Assembly (NCBI RefSeq): GCF_006547145.1
Contig: NZ_CP041244.1
Span: 496,001 to 560,000 of the forward strand
Length of the DNA stretch: 64,000 nt
Source of the DNA: Actinomadura sp. WMMA1423
Lineage (GTDB): Bacteria > Actinomycetota > Actinomycetes > Streptosporangiales > Streptosporangiaceae
Direction: 5' to 3'
Positions within the stretch are counted from its first letter, which is position 1. Each line of letters starts with the position of its first letter. A program made the position numbers and the translations under genes. The notes below the pieces were generated by a model, which was given only the letters and a program-made list of their open reading frames with translations, was not told the origin of the DNA and made no database searches. Positions 1 through 8,062 of this stretch are shown here, in pieces.

Positions 1-184
1 TGCCGGCTTCTCGTGGCTGATTGGGAAGAGGCGGGCGAGCGCCCGGGGCCACTGTCTCGGCTTGCTCGTGCTTAGGGTCTGGGGCGCGGGAGTGTCGTGC
101 ATCGCGGGTCTCCGGTCGTGTTCGGCTGGAGTGGCCGGATGAGGCCGGGCGGGGGTGTATCTGCGCACGTGCGGGCGCGCGCTG

Positions 185-523
185 ATGTGGGATGCGATCA
201 TGCATCGTTTGCTGCCGTTGGGCATTGCCCTGGCGTTCGTGGGCGTGTGGCTCGGGTTCGTGCCGGTGTCGGCCGGCGAGTTCGAGTGCGGGTCGGTGTA
301 CCGCCCGAAGTCCCTCAGCACGGACCTCGGGCCGAACTTCCCTGGCGAACTGCTGGGCCCGGCGCAGGACGCTTTCGGTTCGACGAACCAGGCGTGCGCA
401 CGGCAGCGGACACAACTGGTCGCGCTGCCGATGGCCGCGGTCATCGTTGCTGGGATCGGCGCCGCGGTGGCGGGCGGTCTGGCATGGCGGCGAGGAAAGG
501 TGCTGGCTAGCGCCGCCGAGTAA
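185..523 (+). CDS. Small two-TM membrane protein, unknown
   Basis: About 112 residues. A hydrophobic helix near the N-terminus (RLLPLGIALAFVGVWLGFV) is followed by a polar loop of about 45 residues with two cysteines, then a second Ala/Val/Gly-rich helix and a short basic tail, as in a two-pass protein with an external loop. The start is uncertain: GTG at 155, ATG at 185 and ATG at 200 are all in frame, and none has a strong Shine-Dalgarno. A strong hairpin directly follows the stop codon. Function unknown. Confidence 0.5.
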   Translation: MWDAIMHRLLPLGIALAFVGVWLGFVPVSAGEFECGSVYRPKSLSTDLGPNFPGELLGPAQDAFGSTNQACARQRTQLVALPMAAVIVAGIGAAVAGGLAWRRGKVLASAAE

Positions 524-527
524 GGAG

Positions 528-579
528 GCGGCCCTTCGCCCCGTGACCCCCCGCTTGGGTCGAAGGGGCGAAGGGCCGC
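528..579 (+). terminator. 15-bp perfect stem hairpin after the membrane-protein gene
   Basis: The arms at 528-542 (GCGGCCCTTCGCCCC) and 565-579 are perfectly complementary over 15 bp. The 22-nt loop can form an inner GACCC/GGGTC stem (545-549 with 557-561). It begins 4 nt after the stop at 523. There is no clear U-tract, as is common in high-GC actinomycetes, so it is a likely rather than certain terminator. It could also serve minus-strand transcripts coming from the HTH gene. Confidence 0.6.
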
Positions 580-683
580 TCAATCTCCGGGGCGTCCTGC
601 CTCGCGCGAAGGACAGGCCCGGAGGGCGCACTCAGCCCAGGTCTTGAAGCCCTGGGGGTGCGCAGTCTGGAGCGCGGCGGGTT

Positions 684-929
684 TCAGCCGGCGAACGCGG
701 CACGCGAGGTGCGTTTCATACTGCCGCTGGTGCGGAGCGCCGCCTCGTAGGCGAGCCGCTCGGCCTTGACGACGTCGCTGCGCCGGTAGATGGGGCGGCG
801 GGGCGGCGAGCCGTCTGCGGGCGTGAGGTAGCCGTTCGTCCGCCAGGTGCTGATCGTGGACGGCGAGACTTCCATCGCGGTGGCGGCCTGCTTGGTCGTC
901 CAGTACTCCTCGCCATCGGGGCCGATCAC
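684..929 (-). CDS. MerR-type helix-turn-helix protein (excisionase-like)
   Basis: 81 residues from GTG 929, chosen because GGGGGTGATC lies 5-12 nt upstream; a longer reading from TTG 962 exists. The sequence EYWTTKQAATAMEVSPSTIS followed by TWRTNGYLTP and RRPIYRRSDV is the helix-turn-helix, wing and Arg-rich strand of MerR/Xis-like DNA-binding domains (residues about 9-55). Such small proteins act as excisionases or local regulators in actinobacterial mobile elements. Here it lies about 27 kb from the integrase, so an excisionase role is only a guess. Confidence 0.65.
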   Translation of the reverse strand: MIGPDGEEYWTTKQAATAMEVSPSTISTWRTNGYLTPADGSPPRRPIYRRSDVVKAERLAYEAALRTSGSMKRTSRAAFAG

Positions 930-1058
930 GCGATCACCCCCTAGGCGCACGAATGCCCCCAACCGGCGTACCGGGCTGAGGGCATGGGTGTTGCAGGTGA
1001 TCTTTAGTTTGGACCGCAGGTCAGAGCGTTGTCAACGCGGGCACGGTGCCTGATTCGG

Positions 1059-1256
1059 TCACGCACGATCGAGTGCCTGGGGCAGCTGAATGGTGCAGGG
1101 CTGTCCGGTGTGTGCGGGGCGGACGCACGCCCAGCCGCCGGCGTTGGGCGCGACGATGTGCATCGCGGGAAGCAGCGGCAGAATCGACGGCCCGTCAACG
1201 AACAGTCCGTCCTCAGGACCGGGCGGGGTGTGCTCGCGCGCAGCGGTCGACAGCAT
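1059..1256 (-). CDS. Possible small protein (65 aa)
   Basis: The ATG at 1256 is preceded by GAGGAG with very short spacing. The product has a Pro/Gly-rich N-terminus, a hydrophobic middle (SILPLLPAMHIVAPNAGG) and a Cys-containing end (CVRPAHTGQPC). No family was recognised. It is the only plausible gene between 930 and 1380; the remaining bases there (930-1058, 1257-1380) show no convincing coding region or RNA. Confidence 0.3.
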   Translation of the reverse strand: MLSTAAREHTPPGPEDGLFVDGPSILPLLPAMHIVAPNAGGWACVRPAHTGQPCTIQLPQALDRA

Positions 1257-1380
1257 GGCTCCTCAACGAGGCGAAGGCTTCCAGGTGGGATGCCCTATTG
1301 TCTCGGCTCGGCCCGACAGAACGCGACTCCAGGTAGATCGCCGATGCGGGAGCCTCACGCATGCGCTGCCCTCATGGCGG

Positions 1381-2331
1381 CTACGCCCAGCCCGTGCGGT
1401 GCGCGACCCAGGCCGCGGCGGCGCGCGCGGCCCGCGCCTGGTGAGCCCGCAGGTGCGGCACGCCAGGCGGGTCTGGGAGCCGCGACTGGCGCGCCCAGTA
1501 GCCTGCGAACGCCGCGGCGTACCCGGTCACGACCGCATCGTCCGCGCCCGCCGCCTCGAGCGCCGTGCCGAGCGCGCCGGCGACGACGGCCTCGGCTGCT
1601 GCTGGAGTGTGCCCCGCCAAGATCAGGTGTGGGATGAGGTCGGCAACGTCGATCCATGCTGCGCCTCTGACCGGCTGCCCCCAGTCCACCAGCATCGCTC
1701 GGCGCCCGGTGACCAGGAGGTTGCTGCGGTTGATGTCGCCGTGCAGGAGGGTGGCGCCGTCGGCGGCCGGTAGCCACGTGGTCTCGGCGTCAGCGAGGGC
1801 CTGGAGGTTGCGGCGCACCCACGGGTCAGCGGGAGGTTCGGGTACGGCGGCCAACTCCCGCCAGCCGTGCACGAAGCCGGCGAGTTCCTTCCCGGCGTCC
1901 GGGACGTCCAGCACTGGGCAGGGGGTGAGTGAGGCCGCGAGCCCGGCCACCATCTCCACCACCACGACGACGTCCGCAGAGCCCGGCGTCAGGTCTGCGT
2001 GACGGCCGCCGGCGTCGTCGAACGCCAGCACGACCCAACCGGCAACCACGTCGTCCCAGCGCAACCGGGGCGCGGGCACGGCGCTGGGGAGGGCTCGGAC
2101 GACCCGCGCCTCATCCCGGTACCGGTTTGCGAGCGGATGCGTGCACTCGATGCCCTTGACGAACACGCGGTCGCCGTCGGCGAGCTGGAGGCGGACGGCC
2201 AGGCCGGGCGTGAATCCGGCTGTCTGTACTTCCGCCGCCTCGACCCGGCCGAGGCGGTCGGCCAGGCCGTCACGGAGCGGCGCGGGAAGCTGGTCCCAGC
2301 TCGGGCGCACGGCGGTACCGGTCGAGGTCAT
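1381..2331 (-). CDS. Aminoglycoside phosphotransferase-like kinase
   Basis: 316 residues with the APH/choline-kinase fold signature: a lysine in VFVKG (K59) for ATP binding, the catalytic loop LLHGDINRSNLL (D199, N204) and the metal-binding LVDWG (D216), followed by the conserved helix AAWIDVADL. The enzyme should phosphorylate a small-molecule hydroxyl. Antibiotic inactivation is possible, but many actinomycete members act in metabolism. The gene starts 33 bp after the upstream XRE-TPR regulator gene and is probably co-transcribed with it, suggesting the regulator controls it and/or the divergent operon. Confidence 0.8.
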   Translation of the reverse strand: MTSTGTAVRPSWDQLPAPLRDGLADRLGRVEAAEVQTAGFTPGLAVRLQLADGDRVFVKGIECTHPLANRYRDEARVVRALPSAVPAPRLRWDDVVAGWVVLAFDDAGGRHADLTPGSADVVVVVEMVAGLAASLTPCPVLDVPDAGKELAGFVHGWRELAAVPEPPADPWVRRNLQALADAETTWLPAADGATLLHGDINRSNLLVTGRRAMLVDWGQPVRGAAWIDVADLIPHLILAGHTPAAAEAVVAGALGTALEAAGADDAVVTGYAAAFAGYWARQSRLPDPPGVPHLRAHQARAARAAAAWVAHRTGWA

Positions 2332-2364
2332 GCGGCGGATGTCCCTTCCCGGGAGCGGCGTGGT

Positions 2365-3858
2365 TCAGCGGTTGCCGAGGTCACGGGCCGCGGTCTGAAG
2401 CGCGTCGTGGAACTCGGAGACCTTGGGTTGGCTGCGCCAGCTGGTGAGCGAGGTGTCGAGACGGTGCAGGTCTCGGAGGGCGTGGAGCGAACGGACGCGG
2501 GACGCCTCGGTGAGGGCGCCAAGGCCTGCGATCGCGGCCGCGTCCGGGGCCCGGTCGGCGGCGTGAGCTGCGCCGAGGCGGGCGAGGTGGATCGCGCGGT
2601 CGCGGTGCCCGATATTGGGGAGGCCGGTGAGGCGGGCTTGCAGGATCGTGACGGCGCGGGAGGGGCGGCCTGCGGCCAGGTAGCACGTGGCGCGCTGCAA
2701 CTCGGCGAACGCCGGCGTGTAGAAGCGGAGGAAGGCCGGGCCCTGCGGCTGATGTGCGGCGTCCAGGAGTTCGTCCGCCCGGTCGAGAGAGGCCTCGGCG
2801 AGGGTGCCCGTCGCTGCCTGAGCGCGCGCTCGGTACAGCTGCGCGACGGCTACGAGCGCTGGAGGGATCGACTCGGTCCGTTCGGCGGCCTCGGCGAGCG
2901 CGCCGGCCGTGGCGTAATCGCCGCCGTCGAGAGTCATGGCGGAGCGCCGGAGGGTCATGTACGCGGCCAGCGCGTTGTCTCCGGCGGCGGCCGCGAGGCT
3001 GTTGGCGCGGTCGGCCCATCGCCAGCTTGAGCCTGTGTCGCCGCTCTCCCGGTAGAGCCAGCTGATGTGCTCGGCGTACTCGGCTTCGAGTTGGAGGAGT
3101 TCGGGCCGCTGGCCTGGACCGGCCGCACTGCGGGCGGCGGATATGTCGGTCAGGACATCAGCGAGGGTCATGATGTGGACGCGGGGCGCCATGAGGTGGT
3201 GCCCGCTCTGGTGGGCGACGAGCGTCCGCCGCCACGCCTCCGCACCGGAGACGGCGTCGGCTAAGGCCGGCCCCGGTAGGGCGTCGGGGAGGAGCGCCGC
3301 GAGGCCGGTGGCGGCGAGTAGCTCGGTGAAGCGACGGCGGGTAAGCCTCACGATGATGGTCCCTTCACCGATGAGCGCGCGTAGCGTGATGGCCGCTGGG
3401 TCGTCGTGGCCCGGATTATCAGCGTAATCAGATGCCGCGAGGTTCGACAGAACTTCGGAGATGATCGGAAACGGGATGGTCGTCTCTGGGGGGTTGGCGT
3501 TCCGGCGCGGACCGAAAAGAAGGTCGTCGACGAGGCAGCCGTAGAGCTGCGCTAATCGGGCCAGGTGCTCATGAGACGGCGCGCGGGCCGATGACGATGA
3601 GCAGGTGCGGCCGGGGCCGCCCCAGCGCTCCCAGTAGGAAATCTCCTTGCGCGTCTTGATGACCTCCTCGGGCCACCGGCGGTTGTAGGCCTCAGCGACC
3701 TGTTTCTGCGTGAGGCCGAGGGCGTGCCGGTAGGCCACCCTGGGGTTGACGTCGAACTCGGCGATCAGCGTTGCCGCGATCTCATGGACGGTTGCGCCTC
3801 TGGCCGCCATGAGGTGACGGCGCTCCCGGATTCGGCCGACCATCCCGCCATCGTTCAT
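2365..3858 (-). CDS. XRE-type HTH regulator with helical repeat domain
   Basis: 497 residues from ATG 3858 (an open frame extends further upstream, but the sequence before this ATG looks like a structured leader). Residues about 45-80 contain LTQKQVAEAYNRRW, an XRE-like helix-turn-helix with a long second part. After a linker, the rest (about 110-490) is Ala/Leu-rich helical sequence resembling the TPR-like sensor halves of Streptomyces regulators. It lies upstream of the kinase-like gene and divergent from the 628-aa/SDR/ANL operon. Its leader contains a terminator-like hairpin (3928-3979), suggesting attenuation. The ligand is unknown. Confidence 0.7.
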   Translation of the reverse strand: MNDGGMVGRIRERRHLMAARGATVHEIAATLIAEFDVNPRVAYRHALGLTQKQVAEAYNRRWPEEVIKTRKEISYWERWGGPGRTCSSSSARAPSHEHLARLAQLYGCLVDDLLFGPRRNANPPETTIPFPIISEVLSNLAASDYADNPGHDDPAAITLRALIGEGTIIVRLTRRRFTELLAATGLAALLPDALPGPALADAVSGAEAWRRTLVAHQSGHHLMAPRVHIMTLADVLTDISAARSAAGPGQRPELLQLEAEYAEHISWLYRESGDTGSSWRWADRANSLAAAAGDNALAAYMTLRRSAMTLDGGDYATAGALAEAAERTESIPPALVAVAQLYRARAQAATGTLAEASLDRADELLDAAHQPQGPAFLRFYTPAFAELQRATCYLAAGRPSRAVTILQARLTGLPNIGHRDRAIHLARLGAAHAADRAPDAAAIAGLGALTEASRVRSLHALRDLHRLDTSLTSWRSQPKVSEFHDALQTAARDLGNR

Positions 3859-3904
3859 ATGGGTCCGTTCTTTCTCCTCATCGGTCGCCCCGCCCGGGAC
3901 CGTA

Positions 3905-3918
3905 CTCATCCCGATGAG
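3905..3918. promoter_or_regulatory. Short inverted repeat in divergent intergenic region
   Basis: CTCAT-CCCG-ATGAG, perfect 5-bp arms, between the XRE start (3858) and the large hairpin. It could be an operator for the XRE protein or a small leader hairpin. No second copy was noticed nearby, so support is limited. Confidence 0.35.
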
Positions 3919-3927
3919 CGCGAAAAA

Positions 3928-3979
3928 CCCCGCCGGGCGGGGCGTTCCGATCTTCCCCGGGACGCCCTGCCCGGCGGGG
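3928..3979 (-). terminator. Terminator-like leader hairpin upstream of the XRE gene
   Basis: 21-nt arms at 3928-3948 and 3959-3979 pair at 19 of 21 positions around a 10-nt loop. Read on the minus strand, the stem is followed at once by five T residues (3927-3923), the classic intrinsic terminator layout. No minus-strand gene lies to its right that would need termination. It sits 65 bp upstream of the XRE start and therefore probably inside that gene's 5' leader, where it could act as an attenuator. Confidence 0.6.
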
Positions 3980-4046
3980 TCTGCTTCGCCGCAGCTCTCA
4001 TGTTGGGTGAGGTCACGCCCGCCGCCCACGAGCATGTGGAGGTTCC

Positions 4047-5933
4047 ATGATCCTCACCAGCACCTACCGGGACCACACCGTCCCGCCTCGTGACCTTCTC
4101 GCCGCGTTCTCGCCGCTCGACCACGCCACCACGGCGGGGCTTGACCCCGACGCCGTGGAGGCCGCCTACGAGCGGCTCCTGCGCCGCCTTGCCGTGCTCA
4201 TCGCCCTGCACGGCCCCGACGCGCCCGCCCGCTACCTCAACGCCGTCGCCGCCGCAGCCCCCGCCAGCAGCAACGGCGACGCCGGCGACACCGACCCCGA
4301 GGAGGCGGGCCAGGACCTGGTGGACCTGACCGCCGCGTTCCTCGACCACGGCCGCGCGCACGGCCCTGGTGAGATCAGCGAGCTGCAGCAGGAACTCGTG
4401 CACTTCTCCCGCATCGTGGACATCGGGCAGCTCGGGCTACAGGGCGGCGTCGCCGAGCACTCTCTGCGCCGACTCCGCGGCTCCCACCGGCTCCCCGACT
4501 CGCTCAAGGTGCTCTCCGAGCTGATCATTGTCGCGCGCTCCCGGCTCCTGCAGCGTGGGCCGCTCCTCCCGGTCCCCCACCTACGGCCAGGGCAGACGAC
4601 CGAGGCCGACGTCGACGAGGACATGACCACCTCCGCGCCGGCCTCCAGCCCCGACTACTGGATGGTCGTGCGGTCCGGGCGGCGGCGCTTGCGCCGGCAG
4701 TTCCGCTACGAACTGTCCGCCCTCCTGGCCTACCTCACCCCGGCCGAGGCCGCGCTCGCCCTGTGGGCGCACTGCCACGAGCAGCGCCTCGGCGTCTGCG
4801 TGGAACTGGCGTTGGTGCAGGTCGACGCCGTGGGTGGTGTCACTAGCGTCAACTGGCGGTACCAGGCTCCCGGCCCATCCGGTGACACGGTCGCCCGCGT
4901 CACCGCGACCCTCCCGACCGTCCACGGCCTGAGCGCGGGGATGTCCGCCACGGTGTGCGGGCACCAGGTGGTGGCCACCTCGCCGACCTCGGCGCGGGTG
5001 GTCGCCGTCGCCTCCGACGTCACGGCGGCGGAACTCCACGCCCCTGCCGCCGAGCGCCCGACGCCAGCCGAGTTGGCTGCCAGCGCCGTTGAGCTCATCG
5101 GCGGCTACAGCGGCCCGCCCCTGGTGAGCATGGAGGCCGGACACATCCACCTCGACCGCGACCTCGACGGCGACCAGGACGCCGGGGCCGCGATCGGCGC
5201 CGCCCTCTTATCCGCGCTCGGCGAGCGCCAGCAGCAGCCGCCCGTCCTGACACCGATGATGGACGACGATCACGTCTTGGTCCGGCTGACGCCCGACACC
5301 TACGTGCAGTTCCTCCGCCGCGCCTTCCCCACCGCGCCGATGCACCTGATCTGCGAGTCCTCGCCGATCCTCCGGTCGATCGTGGTCGCGCTGTTTCAGC
5401 GGATGCGCAACAGCCGGCTCGCCAATCGCCTCCAGATGCGCGGCGCGAACCTCTTCCTTCCACTCGATGACGGCAACCACGTCGAACTGTTCGAGGACTT
5501 CGACGGCGACCCGATCACCGGGTGCGTGCTCTTCGAGGTGGCGTTACTGATCTATCGGAGCGCGCCCGAACGGTTCGACACCTACTTCATCGACCGGTAC
5601 GGCCTCTACGGCAGGGTGCATGACCACGCGGCCAGCATCCTTTCCCGCGCGGCCGGCGGTCATGACGTGACGGTCGCGGAGCTGCGGGGCTACTACCAGC
5701 AGTTCGCCGATGTCACCGACCCGCACCGGCCGGACGCGCACATCACCGGACTGGTCACCAACGTCCTCGCCGGCGCCGATCCGGTCTACGCGCACCTCAA
5801 CGTCCTGGAGGACTACTACGAGGTGCAGCAGCGACGGGTGCGGGCCCTTATCGGCCTGCTGAGCCTGCCGCTCCGGTTGGTCACCGTTCATTTCAACGCC
5901 ACCACCGGCCGGGTCGTGCTCGCCGATGAATGA
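4047..5933 (+). CDS. Unknown 628-aa protein, first gene of SDR/ANL operon
   Basis: Starts at ATG 4047 behind GGAGG with 4-nt spacing. No family was recognised. The N-terminal third is helical with an acidic, Gly/Asp/Glu-rich break near residues 75-95. The middle (about 200-380) is a mixed alpha/beta region, and the C-terminal half contains DHVLVRLTPDTYVQFL and DPITGCVLFEVALLIYR, which look like core elements of a folded domain. No signal peptide or TM helix was seen. It overlaps the SDR gene by 8 bp, so it is translationally coupled with the two enzymes and probably works with them, perhaps as a substrate carrier or partner. Function not assignable. Confidence 0.7.
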   Translation: MILTSTYRDHTVPPRDLLAAFSPLDHATTAGLDPDAVEAAYERLLRRLAVLIALHGPDAPARYLNAVAAAAPASSNGDAGDTDPEEAGQDLVDLTAAFLDHGRAHGPGEISELQQELVHFSRIVDIGQLGLQGGVAEHSLRRLRGSHRLPDSLKVLSELIIVARSRLLQRGPLLPVPHLRPGQTTEADVDEDMTTSAPASSPDYWMVVRSGRRRLRRQFRYELSALLAYLTPAEAALALWAHCHEQRLGVCVELALVQVDAVGGVTSVNWRYQAPGPSGDTVARVTATLPTVHGLSAGMSATVCGHQVVATSPTSARVVAVASDVTAAELHAPAAERPTPAELAASAVELIGGYSGPPLVSMEAGHIHLDRDLDGDQDAGAAIGAALLSALGERQQQPPVLTPMMDDDHVLVRLTPDTYVQFLRRAFPTAPMHLICESSPILRSIVVALFQRMRNSRLANRLQMRGANLFLPLDDGNHVELFEDFDGDPITGCVLFEVALLIYRSAPERFDTYFIDRYGLYGRVHDHAASILSRAAGGHDVTVAELRGYYQQFADVTDPHRPDAHITGLVTNVLAGADPVYAHLNVLEDYYEVQQRRVRALIGLLSLPLRLVTVHFNATTGRVVLADE

Positions 5934-6639
5934 CGGTCCGCCCGGCCCGCTGCTGCTCACCGGGGCGTCGGGGACGGTCGGCGCTGCGATCGCCCGCGCC
6001 ATCAGCGCCGCCGGGCTCGGTGAGGCCGTCGCGCTCGGCCGCACTCCGCCATGGCCGAATGTGTCCGGTGCCCGGTTCTGGCCGGTGGATCTGGCCGACC
6101 CAGACGAGGTCACGGAGCTGGCGGCGGGAATCACGGCCGGGCCGCCGGTCCGCGCCCTGGTCGCCGCGGCCGGCCTCGACTCCCGGGCGAGGCTCGGCGA
6201 CTTCTCGCCCCAGGCGGCGGCGGAATGCATGCAGGTCAACGCGTGGGCGCACGTGGCGGTCCTCGCTGCGGCGCTGGACTCCCGCGTCGGCACCACCGGG
6301 GGGCCGCTCCCGGTGGTGCTGGTCTCCAGCGATGTCACCACCGGCCGCTCCGGCAGCGTCGCCGAAGCGGGGGTGCCGGGGACGCTGGTGTACGCGGCAG
6401 CCAAGGCCGCCGCTGAGGAAGCGCTCCGGCACGCCGTCGCTGACGCTCCACCGCCCGGCATGGCGCTGCTCATCATCCGGCTCCCCGACATCGGGGTCCC
6501 GATGCGCGCCGCCGCCCCTGGGCCACCTCCTCCGCCGCGTGACGGCGGACTTCCCCGGCCGGTGCTCGGCGCCGCCGTCAACGCGATCACTTCGTTCATC
6601 CGCGGCCCTCGGCCGCCCTTGGAGGTCTGGAATGCCTGA
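5926..6639 (+). CDS. Short-chain dehydrogenase/reductase
   Basis: 237 residues. The NAD(P)-binding motif TGASGTVG is at 12-19 near the N-terminus, and a catalytic Ser-Tyr-Lys set is visible as VSSD (S134/S135) and YAAAK (Y156, K160), typical of classical SDR oxidoreductases. The C-terminal part is short and Pro-rich (GPPPPPRDG), slightly unusual for the family. The gene overlaps its upstream neighbour, and the downstream adenylate-forming enzyme begins before its stop, so the three are one operon. Substrate unknown. Confidence 0.8.
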   Translation: MNDGPPGPLLLTGASGTVGAAIARAISAAGLGEAVALGRTPPWPNVSGARFWPVDLADPDEVTELAAGITAGPPVRALVAAAGLDSRARLGDFSPQAAAECMQVNAWAHVAVLAAALDSRVGTTGGPLPVVLVSSDVTTGRSGSVAEAGVPGTLVYAAAKAAAEEALRHAVADAPPPGMALLIIRLPDIGVPMRAAAPGPPPPPRDGGLPRPVLGAAVNAITSFIRGPRPPLEVWNA

Positions 6640-7936
6640 CTGGACGATCTCAGCGCCCGGCCTGGCGCCGACGCCGGCGCGCGAGCTCGCCGCGCGGCGA
6701 GCGCCAGTGACGGCGGCCGCGGCCAACCCGCCCACCTTGATCCTCACCGGCGACGATCAGCCTGGCCTCGCGGCTGCGACCGAGCTGGCGTTACAGACCG
6801 GTCACCGCGTCGTGCTCGCCCCGCCCGGTACCGCGCCCGGCACCACCTCATGCCGGGCACGGGAGGACGGGCCACGCATCCCCGGAGGGCTCGCGGTGAA
6901 CCTGTGCAGCATCGGCAACGCCTCAGGGCCCGGACCGGCGCCGGTACGGGTTCCGGGCAGCGACACCCGCGCCGGGTGGGACCTCGCTCTGTTCACCTCT
7001 GGGAGCACCACAGGCCGCCCACGCGGCTACGGGTTCACCGCGGCCCAGCTCGATGAGGTCACCCGCTGGTACAGCGACATCTACCGGGCCACGACCGACA
7101 GCATCATCGTCACCGCGCTCCCTGCGCACTACAACTTCACCTGTATCGCCGGCGTGCTCCTGGCCGCGCGGCTCGGCGCCCGCCTCCACTTCTCAACCTG
7201 CGGCGACGTCCTGAAGGATGCCGAGCGTCTTGCCGCCGACGCTGACCGCGTCATCGTCTTGGCCAACCCAGTCCTGTTGGATCAGGCCACCCCGGCGCGT
7301 CCCCTCCCCACGGTGGTGATCGACTCCGGCGGCGCGCCGCTGAGCACCACCGCCATCACCGACTACCGTGCGCACGGCATCGACGTCCGCGAAGGCTACG
7401 GGCTTACCGAGACCGCTTCACTCACTCACTTCGACACCGCTGCCACAACGGCGTCGCTCGGCACGGTCGGCCCGCCGATGCCCGGCGTGACCGCCCGGAT
7501 CGTCTCGCGCGATGGGCTCCCGCTCGTCGAAGTGGCCAGCCCCGCCACCGCCGTCCCCCTCGACCTCGATGAGCCAGCGATCAGCGCATCCTTGCTCACC
7601 AGCGACGTCGGCGCAATCGACGGGTGTGGTCGTCTTCGGCTCCTCGGCCGCGCCGACGATCACCCGATCGGTGGCCTGTGGCCACGCGACACCCTCGATG
7701 CGCTCGGGCCCATCCTCGGTCGCCGCTGCGCCCTGGTCCGCCACTCCGCCAAGGACCGGGTCAGCGTCCGAACGCTGACCTCCCTGATCTCGGCGAGCGC
7801 CGAGGCGGTCACCGACCGCGTCGCCGATTTCCTCGGTCTCCCCCGCGACCACATCGCCCTCAGTTGCCAGGGCGCGGCGCCTCTCCTGCACTCCGCCAAG
7901 CTCACCCGCCGAGATGTGGCGGACACCGCATCCTGA
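6632..7936 (+). CDS. Compact adenylate-forming (AMP-binding) enzyme
   Basis: 434 residues from ATG 6632, which has GGAGG 6 nt upstream; it overlaps the SDR stop by 8 bp. ANL-superfamily motifs occur in order: P-loop TSGSTTGRPRG (122-132), YGLTE (256-260), TSDVG with the conserved Asp (325), GRADD (339-343) and the C-terminal lysine motif SAKLTR (K423). It should activate a carboxylate as an acyl-adenylate. At 434 residues it is about 80-100 shorter than typical acyl-CoA synthetases, with a trimmed N-terminal subdomain. No carrier-protein gene was recognised next to it, so the acceptor (CoA, carrier or amine) is unknown. Confidence 0.8.
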   Translation: MPDWTISAPGLAPTPARELAARRAPVTAAAANPPTLILTGDDQPGLAAATELALQTGHRVVLAPPGTAPGTTSCRAREDGPRIPGGLAVNLCSIGNASGPGPAPVRVPGSDTRAGWDLALFTSGSTTGRPRGYGFTAAQLDEVTRWYSDIYRATTDSIIVTALPAHYNFTCIAGVLLAARLGARLHFSTCGDVLKDAERLAADADRVIVLANPVLLDQATPARPLPTVVIDSGGAPLSTTAITDYRAHGIDVREGYGLTETASLTHFDTAATTASLGTVGPPMPGVTARIVSRDGLPLVEVASPATAVPLDLDEPAISASLLTSDVGAIDGCGRLRLLGRADDHPIGGLWPRDTLDALGPILGRRCALVRHSAKDRVSVRTLTSLISASAEAVTDRVADFLGLPRDHIALSCQGAAPLLHSAKLTRRDVADTAS

Positions 7937-7981
7937 TTCAGCCGCAGCTGGCAGACCATACCAGACACCAACCGGCTCGAC

Positions 7982-8000
7982 GCCGAACAATGAGTTCGGC
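7982..8000. terminator. Hairpin between convergent genes
   Basis: GCCGAAC-AATGA-GTTCGGC, a perfect 7-bp stem with 5-nt loop followed on the plus strand by ATTT. It lies between the ANL gene (ends 7936) and the convergent STAND gene (ends 8063), where a shared terminator is expected. The rest of 7937-8062 shows nothing else. Confidence 0.55.
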
Positions 8001-8062
8001 ATTTCGGCCCGGACGGCTCACCGCAGCGAGTGTCGGTAAACAGTCGTTCCTGAGACAGCCAT

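Noticed and set aside
1090..1773. 227-codon plus-strand frame across the small-protein and kinase genes
   Set aside because: Composition is typical of a high-GC shadow, and its 3' half runs opposite the kinase-like gene with its HGD and DW motifs.
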